From positions 1 to 32,207 of IMG/VR virus record IMGVR_UViG_3300030382_000838: a stretch of 32,207 nt of DNA; one strand, 5' to 3'. The DNA is from a virus. The notes under the pieces were generated by a model. That model did no database searches. It worked only from the letters and a program-made list of their open reading frames with translations, and was not told the origin of the DNA. Of this stretch, positions 21,068 to 29,586 are shown one piece after another (position 1 is the first letter of the stretch; every line of letters begins with the position of its first letter). A program made the position numbers and the translations under genes.

Positions 21068-21463
21068 TTATGCAGATGGGAAGGTAATTGAATCTGTAAT
21101 TTTCATTCCCAAACTTGCAACCACAACGGAATCCATTGCGGCAGTAATTGAGAATGACGTGATGACTGCCTTGAATTCAGTTTCTTTTGTATCGCTATAT
21201 ACTACTTTGATGTCTTTCGCTGTTCCATCAATCGCTGCTTCGATTGTTAAGTGCGAAGTTGACGCGGGGTCATAATTGATTTCAAAGGTACATTCACCAC
21301 CATCTTTGATTCCACCTATGAATGTTCGCCATGTTGAATCAAGGTTACTTGTATCCAAGGTTGCCAAACTTAATGACATAGGTGAGATGGATGTAACATC
21401 TGCAAGGGCTGTTGAACCCCCATCAATACTTATTGTTGTCGTGTTTCCTGTAATCGCTGCCAT
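21068..21463 (-). CDS. Major tail tube protein
   Basis: The 131-aa protein is almost entirely beta (TTTISIDGGST, FIGGIKDGGECTFEINYDP, HLTIEAAIDGTAKDIKVVYSD, FKAVITSFSI, VVASLGMKITDSITF), ending PSA, which matches short siphovirus tail tube proteins. The motif GGIKDGGECTFEINYDP is typical of the phage tail tube/TTP family. AGGAG and CAGGA lie just before the ATG. It lies between the tail terminator-like gene and the chaperones. It should polymerise into the tail tube. Confidence 0.8.
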   Translation of the reverse strand: MAAITGNTTTISIDGGSTALADVTSISPMSLSLATLDTSNLDSTWRTFIGGIKDGGECTFEINYDPASTSHLTIEAAIDGTAKDIKVVYSDTKETEFKAVITSFSITAAMDSVVVASLGMKITDSITFPSA

Positions 21464-21484
21464 TTTCCTGCTCCTGTTTTCTTG

Positions 21485-21895
21485 CTAATCTGAGTACCAT
21501 ATTATGTAACCACTTTCAATAATCGAAACGCCGCGACTATTGCCAATTACCGAGTCATCTACCTGTCCTACATCATTATCGTGGACAAGGCTTTTTATAG
21601 CCACACCGTTAGTTGGTGTCCCTGTGTAGCCATTCAACGCATCACGCACATGTTCTGCCAAAGTCTTAGCCCCACCATAAGTTTCTGCAATGTTCCTGAT
21701 GGTTAATGTTGCACGTGTCATTCCACCGTAGCCATCAAGGTCTTGTTCAGGTTCTGTTCCATCAAGTTCGTAAACAATGGCAGGGAACGTTGTGCCCTGT
21801 TGACGCATCCACGGAAATATCCTCGCACCTGTCAACCCAAACACATCCGCGTCTGCTTTTAACAAAGTCACAATTCCCTGTTCTACACTTGCCAT
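21485..21895 (-). CDS. Tail terminator/completion protein (DUF3168-like)
   Basis: The 136-aa protein has EQGIVTLLKADADVFGLTGARIFPW, FPAIVYELDG, ATLTIRNIAETYGGAKTLAEHVRDALNGY and a final strand, which matches DUF3168-type tail completion proteins. These cap the tail tube and join it to the head connector. It lies between the gp10-like gene and the tail tube, the standard order in HK97- and SPP1-like phages. The start overlaps the preceding stop by one base. Confidence 0.75.
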   Translation of the reverse strand: MASVEQGIVTLLKADADVFGLTGARIFPWMRQQGTTFPAIVYELDGTEPEQDLDGYGGMTRATLTIRNIAETYGGAKTLAEHVRDALNGYTGTPTNGVAIKSLVHDNDVGQVDDSVIGNSRGVSIIESGYIIWYSD

Positions 21896-22425
21896 TAGTT
21901 TGCTGCCCTAATCTTTCGTAGTTCTTTTACCAGTGCACGCCTGAATGTGCGGATTGCCTGTGGTGTTCCGGCATCCATACCTTGATCAGCCATCTTCACT
22001 GCTTTTACTCTGCCAACGTTCTGCCTTTTGGCACGTATCCTGTAACCCCTTTTCTTTAATCCACGGAAGTCTTTAATAATTCTTTCATCTGTGCCATACT
22101 CCAACCAGTGCGCTGCGTATCCCTTACGCCCTTTTGTCCTGCCATAATAAACCCTGCCAAAGATAAACCTGCCCTGTTTCTTAACTGACAGGTCAGTTGT
22201 AACAGACTTTCTTAAATTGCCTGTCCTTCCCTTTGGTGTTCGCTTGCGCACTTCCTTACGAAACATCGCGGTAGTTTTCCGCATCGCCTTCTTCATCACC
22301 TTCTTGTTAAACTTCTTTTCAAGTTTTGCAAGTGCCCTGTCAATTTCGGGAATACCTGAAATTGCACCTGCACGACCAGTGCCCATGATTGACTTTGGGT
22401 TTTCACCTAAACTGCCAAAGCCCAT
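21895..22425 (-). CDS. HK97 gp10-like tail-connector protein
   Basis: The 176-aa protein is very basic, with a helical core (RALAKLEKKFNKKVMKKAMRKT), then RKRTPKGRTGNLRKSV, GRVYYGRTKGRKGYAAHWLEYGT and a basic C-terminus. The RTPxxTGxLRxSV and YAxxxEYGT motifs mark the HK97 gp10 family of head-tail/tail completion proteins. It shares a base with the stop of the stopper gene and with the start of the next gene. Confidence 0.82.
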   Translation of the reverse strand: MGFGSLGENPKSIMGTGRAGAISGIPEIDRALAKLEKKFNKKVMKKAMRKTTAMFRKEVRKRTPKGRTGNLRKSVTTDLSVKKQGRFIFGRVYYGRTKGRKGYAAHWLEYGTDERIIKDFRGLKKRGYRIRAKRQNVGRVKAVKMADQGMDAGTPQAIRTFRRALVKELRKIRAAN

Positions 22426-22751
22426 TAGTTTGTTTCCTCTCTACACCGAAGTTGTAGGTATTCATTGCGTTCTTCATGGTTAAGCACTGATTCAATTCCG
22501 AACTTTCTACTGCCAAACAACAAACGTTTCTTGGTTGTTGCATTTGCCGTGTAACGCATGAACACGCGGTGGGTAACAATTCCTGTCTGCCCATCGCCAT
22601 TGTCAACTTCATTACCACTAATGGGTTCAATTGATGCCCACACAGTTTCATCGGTTGTCCAAGTTTGATCTGGTTCGCCATAAGTATCAACAGAAGTTGC
22701 TTGTGTTTGAATAGCAACCCTGTGGCGTAATTTTCCTGCCATCAATGCCAC
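22425..22751 (-). CDS. Head-tail joining (stopper) protein
   Basis: The 108-aa protein has GKLRHRVAIQTQATSVDTYGEPDQTW, VWASIEPISGNE and VFMRYTANATTKKRLLFGSRKFGIESV, the pattern of the SPP1 gp16/HK97 head-closure family (RVxIQxxxxxxDxxGExxxxW...vwAxvexl). The GTG start has AGAGGTGA 6 nt upstream; a later ATG at 22742 is too far from it. It binds the connector ring and plugs the head before the tail attaches. Confidence 0.8.
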   Translation of the reverse strand: MALMAGKLRHRVAIQTQATSVDTYGEPDQTWTTDETVWASIEPISGNEVDNGDGQTGIVTHRVFMRYTANATTKKRLLFGSRKFGIESVLNHEERNEYLQLRCREETN

Positions 22752-22752
22752 G

Positions 22753-23376
22753 TTAATTCACCTCTGGCACTTTGTTTGCTGCAACAATCATTTGCAAGCC
22801 CAACGGCAAATCTTTAACACGATCAATTGTAGTTGCTTCCCTGTTGTTGTAGAAGTGCCCAACAAACATTCTGTGTCCCACAACAAATCCTTCAGGTATC
22901 GCACCACGTGATGCATACCCTGCTGTGTACTCCACTTCAACTTTGTTGAATACACTTGCTGTTGGTGTACTGCCTGTGGTTGGGTAGTTTTCACTTTCAA
23001 TTGGCAGTATTTCCGCAGGCAATTTGCCCAGCGTACTTACTTCATACAACGTGTTAGACCATGTTTGTTGCGTGCCATCGCTGTCCACGTACTTGATCGA
23101 TGTAACACTAATCAACGGTGGTCTTGGCAACCGCATTGGTGTTCCTTCAGGTGGGAATCCATCGAAGTACACTTTCATGGTTTGCTGCAACATTGTTGTG
23201 TTCGTTAAATCTTCAAGCAAGTTTTGGCACGCCATGCCAATAAAAGCAATTTCTGTATCTTCGTCAGATGTATCAACACGCAACCAACTTTTCAAGTCTG
23301 CTGTTGTTGATGAACATTCTGTGCTTGGGGTGCTAACAATAAACCGTTCGTATGAATAGGGGGATTGATAAACCAT
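22753..23376 (-). CDS. Head-tail connector protein (gp6-like)
   Basis: The 207-aa protein begins with Ser/Thr-rich sequence, then LKSWLRVDTSDEDTEIAFIGMACQNLLEDLTN, the N-terminal helical pattern of HK97 gp6 connectors (Lk-x-L-r-v-d...eDe-x-i...li-x-A). A beta middle (LPRPPLISVTSIKYVDSDGT; VEVEYTAGY) and a C-terminal helix follow (KDLPLGLQMIVAANK). It is usual for this family to be about 100-200 aa. It would form the ring under the portal. Confidence 0.78.
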   Translation of the reverse strand: MVYQSPYSYERFIVSTPSTECSSTTADLKSWLRVDTSDEDTEIAFIGMACQNLLEDLTNTTMLQQTMKVYFDGFPPEGTPMRLPRPPLISVTSIKYVDSDGTQQTWSNTLYEVSTLGKLPAEILPIESENYPTTGSTPTASVFNKVEVEYTAGYASRGAIPEGFVVGHRMFVGHFYNNREATTIDRVKDLPLGLQMIVAANKVPEVN

Positions 23377-23579
23377 TATTCTTCTTCAACTGCTTGTTCA
23401 AGGTCTTTTGGTTTTGTAACTGCCCGTTGCTTCTTGGGTTTTCCTGCACCACTTGCTGCAACAACCAAACCTTTTAATATTAAGTGCTCGGCATAATCAG
23501 GATCAAGTTCTAAAACTTTCCCCGCAGTAATGTGTCGCCCATCTTTTGCCATGCCGTTTTTCACACATTCGTATTTCAT
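23376..23579 (-). CDS. Small head-region protein
   Basis: The 67-aa product has a small beta fold (MKYECVKNGMAKDGRHITAGKVLELDPDYAEHLILKGLVV) followed by a basic Ala/Lys tail and an acidic end. The pattern (K-x-x-x-Y-x-A-G-x-V-x-x-L-x-x-x-x-A-x-x-L-x-x-x-G-x-A) is common in small phage proteins between capsid and connector genes, some of them virion components. The exact role is not known. It shares one base with the connector start and lies after the capsid stem-loop. Confidence 0.65.
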   Translation of the reverse strand: MKYECVKNGMAKDGRHITAGKVLELDPDYAEHLILKGLVVAASGAGKPKKQRAVTKPKDLEQAVEEE

Positions 23580-23604
23580 TTTTCAATTTCTCCAGACTGT
23601 GCAA

Positions 23605-23626
23605 GCGGGGTAACGTTTTACCCCGC
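23605..23626 (-). terminator. Perfect stem-loop after the capsid gene
   Basis: GCGGGGTAA and TTACCCCGC form a perfect 9-bp stem with a 4-nt loop (AACG on the minus strand). It lies 31 bp after the capsid stop. No T run follows, so a partial terminator or a structure protecting the abundant capsid mRNA is likely. Confidence 0.65.
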
Positions 23627-23657
23627 CTGCATTTCAAAGTCTAAACACCACAATGGC

Positions 23658-24863
23658 TTATGCCATTAGGATGTGTTTCACTGCTTCACCTTGGGTAAGT
23701 TTACCGTCTACTCTTAGAGAGCCACGGATTCCTACGAGTCCATTTGCAGCATACAGTTCGTCCAAACGTTGAATGGAAACACCTGCGTTGTAAGCGATGT
23801 AATAATAACTCAAGTCACCAAACAGAATTGGTTTCAATCCTGTGGTCATTGCGTTTGCACTGTCACTAATTACAACAGGTCTGCCAAGAATAGTGTCGGG
23901 TGAGCCGACCGCCATATTTGGTTCCCAAATGTATGATTGCGTGCCGCCCGTATAGGTAAGTTGTCGCAATGCTGCCACAACTGTCGTACTCATAAGCCAA
24001 GAACCATTCTGTCTGTAAGATTCTTTGACGGAATAGAATAGGTCTTGCACTTCATCAAATGTTACGGCTGCTGCTCCTGCTGCCGAGACACCCAAATCTG
24101 AGCCATCTGTAACCCCTGTTGGTTGATTAACTCCATTCCCGTTTACAAAAGCGTTTTCCAAAAGTAACGCAAATTTTCTACCAATATTTGATGCCACGAA
24201 CGCCTCAAGATTTACAACTGAGTCCATTAAAAGTTCTTCGGAAATCTGAGTTAGGGTTCCCGCTTTATGTGGCGTAAGCGTCAACTGTCCAAATGCAGGG
24301 TCTGATTCTGTATAAGCATCGCCTTCATTTGTAATCCATCCCGCACTACCTGTTGAAGTTTCAGTTGGTATTGTAACTTGACCTTCAATGTTAAAACTTG
24401 TCGCATTCGGTGAAAAGTTTTGGGCATCGTTCATGGTTTCAATAATCATGTCCTGCATGTTGGCTTGACCGTCTGCAAACATTGGTGCGATGTATCCACC
24501 TGCTGTGTTTGTACCTTCAATCAAATCCCGATATTCTGCATTGCTCAAACTACTTTTGCCACCACGGATAAACTGCATAAATGCAGAACGGTATGCTTCT
24601 GATGCAACACCACGTTCTTCTTGTGGTGCTACTTCTGCAAGTGAAAGTTCTGCAACTTTACCTGCTGATGCTTTTAATGCTCTTTCTTCTGCTTCAATTG
24701 CTTCCACTCTGTCAATGTCTTTCTTCAGTAGATCAGAATCATTTAACATGGTGTCTACCTGTTGACGTTGCTCAGCATCAAGTGTTTCTGTGCTGTCCAT
24801 AATTGTGCGCGCATCTGCAACGAGTTTGCAGCGTTGTTCACGCATGTCTTTTGCTTGTGACAT
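23658..24863 (-). CDS. Major capsid protein (HK97 fold)
   Basis: The 401-aa protein has an N-terminal coiled coil (about 1-70, EQRQQVDTMLNDSDLLKKDIDRVEAIEAEERALK), which serves as the delta/scaffold domain normally removed by the prohead protease. The HK97 fold follows: GTNTAGGYIAPMF, VTIPTETSTGSAGWITNEGDAYTES, TLTPHKAGTLTQISEELLMDSVVNLEAFV, a Gly-rich A-loop, YIWEPNMAVGSPDTILGRPVVISDSA and a C-terminal LVGIRGSLRVDGK. GAGGTG precedes the ATG. The protease gene lies just upstream, separated by a 34-aa gene and a 167-bp gap. Confidence 0.92.
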   Translation of the reverse strand: MSQAKDMREQRCKLVADARTIMDSTETLDAEQRQQVDTMLNDSDLLKKDIDRVEAIEAEERALKASAGKVAELSLAEVAPQEERGVASEAYRSAFMQFIRGGKSSLSNAEYRDLIEGTNTAGGYIAPMFADGQANMQDMIIETMNDAQNFSPNATSFNIEGQVTIPTETSTGSAGWITNEGDAYTESDPAFGQLTLTPHKAGTLTQISEELLMDSVVNLEAFVASNIGRKFALLLENAFVNGNGVNQPTGVTDGSDLGVSAAGAAAVTFDEVQDLFYSVKESYRQNGSWLMSTTVVAALRQLTYTGGTQSYIWEPNMAVGSPDTILGRPVVISDSANAMTTGLKPILFGDLSYYYIAYNAGVSIQRLDELYAANGLVGIRGSLRVDGKLTQGEAVKHILMA

Positions 24864-25030
24864 TTGTCACCTCTTTCTTATTTAATTTCCTAGTTCTTCA
24901 AACGATTATTGCAACGGCAACTTGACAATGAATCAACGGATTCAATAATGTTATAGTGTCAACAAATAAATCAACGCAATGGCTGTTGGTGTTGGTCTTA
25001 GAATTACAATAAGTCTTGACCAGTAAAGCA
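24864..25030 (-). other. Intergenic gap before the capsid gene
   Basis: No credible gene is seen. On the minus strand TTGCGT (24974-24979) and TATAAC (24950-24955) with 18 bp between could be a weak promoter giving extra capsid transcription. A TTGACA also occurs (24957-24962) but has no -10 box at a proper distance. Confidence 0.3.
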
Positions 25031-25135
25031 TCAGTGGCATGCCCTGCAAACTGCAAAAACAACGCCTGCCGCAAACATGGCAACCGTGAACAGTGTTCCT
25101 AATTCAACCAGTTTCAATTTAGTTCTAAAATTCAT
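25031..25135 (-). CDS. 34-aa membrane protein between protease and capsid
   Basis: The frame runs from ATG 25135, forming an ATGA overlap with the protease stop, to TGA 25031-25033. The peptide has a basic N-terminus (NFRTKLK), one hydrophobic segment (LGTLFTVAMFAAGVVFAV) and a short tail with two Cys (CRACH). The overlap form matches most junctions in this genome. It is unusual to find a membrane peptide between protease and capsid genes. The role is unknown; it might be a small holin-like or head-associated protein. Confidence 0.6.
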   Translation of the reverse strand: MNFRTKLKLVELGTLFTVAMFAAGVVFAVCRACH

Positions 25136-25929
25136 GTGTCTTGCTCGGCTATACGTAAACGGTAATTCAGTGTAACCATTTCACCAACAGCATCAAAGTC
25201 TGTTGTTTCAATCACCTGTTCTGCCTTGTGTGCTTCAAGTGATCGCAATGCAGGTTCTGTGCGTACACCACATGTTGCAGCAGGATAGGCGGGATTACAA
25301 ACAATACTTACATCGAACAATCGTGCTGATTTTATTGTGCGAACATCTTTGCCGTCAAGCATTGCCCATGAATCTGTTACATCGTAGAAACCAAAAGACA
25401 TGGAAACCAAATCACCACGCCTTAACAATTCAACTACATCATTGCCAACTGTTGTGTTGGGTGGGTCAAGTTCCATGCGTAAACCGTGGTCATCTTCCCA
25501 CAACCGTAACGTGCCTGAACCTAATCTTCCAAGCACCTTGTCATCATCATGATTGAACAGTGCGTGCACTTCGTCATTGTTTGAAAGTGATTCCTTAAAC
25601 GCACCACGTTCAACCTTTTCAACAAAGCCACCAAGGTCAGTGGACAAAGAATCAAACACAACAGGGTAGCCCACAATCTTGGGTGCTGTTTCTTCTGTGC
25701 CTTCATCACGCACTTCTAATTCAATTGTTGTGCTTGTTCTTGTTTCTTTTGTTTTGATCATACTGTTTGTCTCTTTTCTACTATCGTGACTATACGTTTC
25801 TTCAGTTGGATGTTCTTCGCCTTCCATACACCATTCCCTGTCATGTTCATCATCGGCAGGCATGTTGTGGTATCCAACAGGACATGTGCCATCTTCATCT
25901 GGAAATATTCTTGTAGTTTCATCATTCAT
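25132..25929 (-). CDS. HK97-type prohead protease with N-terminal extension
   Basis: The 265-aa protein has the prohead protease core from about residue 65: VGYPVVFDSLS, FVEKVERGAF, LFNHDDDKVLGR (catalytic H127), then RGDLVSMSFGF (catalytic S178) and FDVSIVCNPAYPAATCG. It processes the capsid delta domain. The first 56 residues are an extra acidic segment with a Cys/His pattern (CPVGYHNMPADDEHDREWC) like small metal-binding tails seen on phage head proteins. An internal ATG at residue 57 (25761) could give the bare core. The start overlaps the portal stop by 8 nt. Confidence 0.88.
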   Translation of the reverse strand: MNDETTRIFPDEDGTCPVGYHNMPADDEHDREWCMEGEEHPTEETYSHDSRKETNSMIKTKETRTSTTIELEVRDEGTEETAPKIVGYPVVFDSLSTDLGGFVEKVERGAFKESLSNNDEVHALFNHDDDKVLGRLGSGTLRLWEDDHGLRMELDPPNTTVGNDVVELLRRGDLVSMSFGFYDVTDSWAMLDGKDVRTIKSARLFDVSIVCNPAYPAATCGVRTEPALRSLEAHKAEQVIETTDFDAVGEMVTLNYRLRIAEQDT

Positions 25930-27484
25930 GTTGTTTGCTCCGTTGTATTAGCACTGTTGCACTATCGCCATTCAGAAAACTTTTTGCCCAATTGTCACAC
26001 GCTTCGACCCGCATCATTGTTGTATCAGCAGTTGCAACAGCAGACTTCCACGTGTTGACCAGTTCATTGCACACTTCTTCTTCACAGAAACCCATGCTTC
26101 TACAACATGGTTCTAAGATAGTTTCTACTTTCTTGCACAAGTGTTCATCACCTTGCACAAATGAATCCCAATCCACTGCACCTTCTTTGTTTGCATTACG
26201 ATTGGATGCGTTGCGTATTATTGAAACTGCCCTGCGCACTGAATCAATTAACCAATCATCTAATGCCTTTGGTTGTTCACGCACTTCATCTTCAATAACT
26301 TCTGAATCAACGTCTGCAAAGTTCAAAGGCATTATGTATTTATCACCTTCTGCACCAATGGTGTTAAGGTTTTCACGCTTCCTAATTTCGTTAATGGAAA
26401 GCCAACCTGATTCACGTGCTGTTCTGTATGCAGCGTATCTGTCAATCGTGTTTCCACGCAACGCTTCTTCCGCAAGAAACTCTGCATAAATACTTTTGTC
26501 ATCAACACCCAACAACTTCCTGCTTATTTCTTCTTCCCATCTACGCAACCAAGGCATCAGTGTGCCTTGCATATACTGAATCTGTTGGCTCTCAATGTTG
26601 GAATAGGTGGCACGTGATAAATCTTGAATCATGTGCGGTGGCATTCTGTAAATCCTGCAAATATCTTGCAGTGCGTATGCCCTTGCTTCCAACCATTGTG
26701 CATCGGCATGTGGAATACTTAAACTATCCCACTTCATTCCTTCTTCTAAAATTGCCGTCTTACCAAGGTTGCCACTGCCCGAATACATGCCATCCCAACC
26801 TTGACGCAAACGTTTGGCTGCATCTTCGGACAACTTGGCAGGATGTGACAATACGCCTGATGGTCTACTACTGTTTGCAAAGAATGTGCCACCACTCTTT
26901 TGCATGGCTTGAGCCATGCCGATGGTTTCTCTGGCGTACCCAATGGGAGAAAATCCCAAAATCCCATCGTGCCCAAGCCCCTTAATGTGCAAGACGTTTT
27001 CACTTGCTATTCTTGTTTGCCCGTTGTACACATAAACAACTTTGCCTTCAGTTATTTCTACCGCCATGTTTTCAGGTAACAGAATCCACAAACCAATTGG
27101 GTCACCACCGTTGTTTCTCTCGACATGTGCGTACGCATTTCCGTACAACAACACATGGGCTGTCATAGTTTCCTTGAAAGTGAATGGTGTCATTTCAGGG
27201 TTAGGTCTGCTGTGCAACAACTTGGCAACAGGGTGTGAGTCTATCGGTTCACGCACCATATCAGACACACGTGAATAGATTTTAATTGGAAGTGATGCAA
27301 CATCCTCACTGATTACACGCACGCAAGCAAACACAGCAGGTTGTCTTAATGCAGTATCCTGTGTTACTGTTTCCCCTGAATATGTTTGTGCACCACCGAA
27401 TACTGTTTTCCACCAACCAACGTCTGTCAATTGGCTTCGGGTTTCTTTATCACCCTTGCCACTGATCCACTTTTTTAATCCCAT
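25922..27484 (-). CDS. Portal protein (HK97 family)
   Basis: The 520-aa protein has TALRQPAVFACVRVISEDVASLPIKIY at the N-terminus, VLLYGNAYAHVERN, LHIKGLGHDGILGFSPI, and ALQDICRIYRMPPHMIQDLSRATYSNIESQ near 270-320, the signature of HK97-type portals. The C-terminal 110 residues extend past the core, with Cys-rich helices (HLCKKVETILEPCCRSMGFCEEEVC). It forms the dodecameric DNA gate. The ATG lies directly against the large terminase stop with no spacer. Confidence 0.92.
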   Translation of the reverse strand: MGLKKWISGKGDKETRSQLTDVGWWKTVFGGAQTYSGETVTQDTALRQPAVFACVRVISEDVASLPIKIYSRVSDMVREPIDSHPVAKLLHSRPNPEMTPFTFKETMTAHVLLYGNAYAHVERNNGGDPIGLWILLPENMAVEITEGKVVYVYNGQTRIASENVLHIKGLGHDGILGFSPIGYARETIGMAQAMQKSGGTFFANSSRPSGVLSHPAKLSEDAAKRLRQGWDGMYSGSGNLGKTAILEEGMKWDSLSIPHADAQWLEARAYALQDICRIYRMPPHMIQDLSRATYSNIESQQIQYMQGTLMPWLRRWEEEISRKLLGVDDKSIYAEFLAEEALRGNTIDRYAAYRTARESGWLSINEIRKRENLNTIGAEGDKYIMPLNFADVDSEVIEDEVREQPKALDDWLIDSVRRAVSIIRNASNRNANKEGAVDWDSFVQGDEHLCKKVETILEPCCRSMGFCEEEVCNELVNTWKSAVATADTTMMRVEACDNWAKSFLNGDSATVLIQRSKQHE

Positions 27485-29104
27485 CTAAAGAATCTCCATG
27501 TCCTGTTGTTCATACACGCTTTCTGTTTCTTCAGCAGTAACATTTGATCTACCCATTCCCATTACTGTTGCAACGAGTCCATCTATTTTTTCGGATGACC
27601 TGTGTTTGTTTAATTTAATATTTCCTGCTGCATCTTCTTGGCACGCCACAACGGTGGCGTTAAATCTTAATACTGGATGACCACCATGCCGTAAACGCTT
27701 ACCCATAATCATGGCTTCCATGTGCTTGCAAGCAGGTGACATTGATCTATAACCTTGACCGAAGAAGCCAACATTCAATCCATCCTGTTCAAGTTGCACT
27801 GCCAACTGTGTTGCGTTCCATCTGTCTAACACTACTTCTCTAATGTTATAGTGGATATGCAAGTCCTGTATCTTCTTTCTAATGAATGCGTAGTCCACAA
27901 CGTCACCTTCCGTTGCAATAAGAAATCCATCATCACGCCACTGGATGTAAGGCACGCCATCATCATGTTGCCTTCTTGCAATGTTTTCATTAGGAACAAA
28001 GAAGAAGGGCAACAGATCAAAGCCATCACCTTCTTCTTCAGTGCGTGGAAACACAAGCACCAGTGCGGTCATATCGAGTGTTGAAGAAAGATCAAGCCCT
28101 GCATAGCAAACACGACCTTTCAGTTCTTCTTCACTGTACGGTTGCTCACATGAGTCCCACGCTTGCATGTCAATCCACCTATTTAATTGTTCCGTTGGTT
28201 GGTTCAAATACAAACGCCTGAAAGCGTTTTGGTAACTTGGAAGTGCCTTGGCTTTGGTGCACTCTTGTTCGTAAAACTCTAATGAAACAGTTGTACCCAA
28301 CGATGGATTACAGCGTGCCCAAACTTCAGGGTCATCCCATTTGTCATCTTTCTTTGCTGCCCATATTGCAGGCATGAATGATGAATCAACCACCGTGCCA
28401 TCTTGCACCTTGCGTGCGTAGTTGTGCAGGTCTAACCAAAGCGTAGGTTCTGCTGTGCCTGCTGTTGTGATGGATATATTTAACGGCTGCTTTCTTGCTC
28501 CCTGACTTGTTAGAAGTGCCTCGTATAATTCGCGTGCATCGGGCTTTGTCCATACGTGCAACTCATCCGCTATAACAGCCGAAGCATTCAAGCCGTGTGC
28601 AGTTCTTGAATCTGATGCGAGTGCCTTCATCGTTGAACCTGTGCTTGGTACAACAATTGCATTTCGATAAATCTTGCAATGCTTAGATAGATATTCGTCT
28701 GCTTCTACAAACCTTTTAGCAATGCCAAATACAATACTTGCTTGGTCACGGTCTGCTGCTGCTGTGTAAACTTCTGCACCTTCTTCGTCGTCACTTGTCA
28801 AACACATCAATGCAAGCCCCGCAGCCAAACTGCTTTTTCCCGCTTTTCTCGGAAGTTCAATCAGGCTTGAACGGAAACGTCTTGTTGAATCTGGACGAAT
28901 CCAACCAAACATATTTGCCACAATTGATATTTGCCAATCAGATAACACAAAACTTTCACCTGCCCATTTTCCCTTGTGGTGTTTCAAAAACAAAGGAAAG
29001 AAATTAACAGCATCTCTCGCCTTTTCTGCTTCAAAAGTACAATCCAAACTTTGTTCATTTGGGTCATAGTCAGGAAGAAGTAAACTGATTTCCTTGTCTG
29101 TCAT
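27485..29104 (-). CDS. terL: Terminase large subunit
   Basis: The 539-aa protein has a Walker A variant PRKAGKSS (85-92), a Walker B VIADE (177-181), coupling motif SITTAGTAE (211-219) and a nuclease domain starting GLDLSSTLDMTALVL (336-350, D338), which fits the Terminase_1 family of HK97-like phages. It cuts and pumps DNA into the prohead using ATP. It overlaps the small subunit by ATGA and lies directly against the portal gene, the classic packaging order. No intein or frame break is seen. Confidence 0.95.
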   Translation of the reverse strand: MTDKEISLLLPDYDPNEQSLDCTFEAEKARDAVNFFPLFLKHHKGKWAGESFVLSDWQISIVANMFGWIRPDSTRRFRSSLIELPRKAGKSSLAAGLALMCLTSDDEEGAEVYTAAADRDQASIVFGIAKRFVEADEYLSKHCKIYRNAIVVPSTGSTMKALASDSRTAHGLNASAVIADELHVWTKPDARELYEALLTSQGARKQPLNISITTAGTAEPTLWLDLHNYARKVQDGTVVDSSFMPAIWAAKKDDKWDDPEVWARCNPSLGTTVSLEFYEQECTKAKALPSYQNAFRRLYLNQPTEQLNRWIDMQAWDSCEQPYSEEELKGRVCYAGLDLSSTLDMTALVLVFPRTEEEGDGFDLLPFFFVPNENIARRQHDDGVPYIQWRDDGFLIATEGDVVDYAFIRKKIQDLHIHYNIREVVLDRWNATQLAVQLEQDGLNVGFFGQGYRSMSPACKHMEAMIMGKRLRHGGHPVLRFNATVVACQEDAAGNIKLNKHRSSEKIDGLVATVMGMGRSNVTAEETESVYEQQDMEIL

Positions 29105-29586
29105 CCACCAAGATACTTCATACGTTCATCTTGCTGCTTGCTTTGCTTGTCATCCGTTGTTTGTACTCGGCTGCGTGCTGATGGTGTTAAACCAAACTCG
29201 CACAACAAATCCTTCAACGCCTTTGCAGAGTTCCTAGCAATTGAAACGTAGGGTGACTGTTGCAGGTATTTAACTTCCTTGCCATCTTGCGTTTTGATTG
29301 GGTACACATCACCATGCTTCTTAATCATGTCATCTGCCCTTCGCCACGTTGCGTATGTTTCTGCAAGCAAATACAACGCAATGCCATCCGCAACTGTCAG
29401 TACCTTCATGTTTTCAAGCAAGGGTACAAGTTGCTCCCAACAATCCTTTGCCATTCCATCAAGACCTGTTGGCATTGGTGGTGGGATCGCTTCTGGTTGT
29501 GGTTCGTTTTTATTTATTTCGCCACGCCAACTGCCACGCAATTTCAGCACGTTTGTTGGTGTTGGTTTAGTTCCACGTCTACCCAT
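29101..29586 (-). CDS. terS: Terminase small subunit (P27 family)
   Basis: The 161-aa protein begins GRRGTKPTPTNVLKLRGSWRG, the hallmark of the P27 small terminase family, followed by PMPTGLDGMAKDCWEQLVPLLENM, LYLLAETYATWRRADD and a C-terminal LLCEFGLTPSARSRV. It recognises phage DNA to start packaging. The start overlaps the third methyltransferase stop by the same 8 nt (ATGGGTAG) used at the methyltransferase junctions, so modification and packaging genes are translated together. Confidence 0.92.
   Translation of the reverse strand: MGRRGTKPTPTNVLKLRGSWRGEINKNEPQPEAIPPPMPTGLDGMAKDCWEQLVPLLENMKVLTVADGIALYLLAETYATWRRADDMIKKHGDVYPIKTQDGKEVKYLQQSPYVSIARNSAKALKDLLCEFGLTPSARSRVQTTDDKQSKQQDERMKYLGG

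Noticed and set aside
24957-24962. TTGACA as a -35 box upstream of the capsid gene
   Set aside because: No acceptable -10 sequence lies 16-18 bp downstream on the minus strand; TATAAC is only 1 bp away.
24898-25083. 61-codon minus-strand frame between protease and capsid
   Set aside because: It needs a TTG start without a ribosome site, while the 34-aa frame over the same DNA has the usual ATGA junction.
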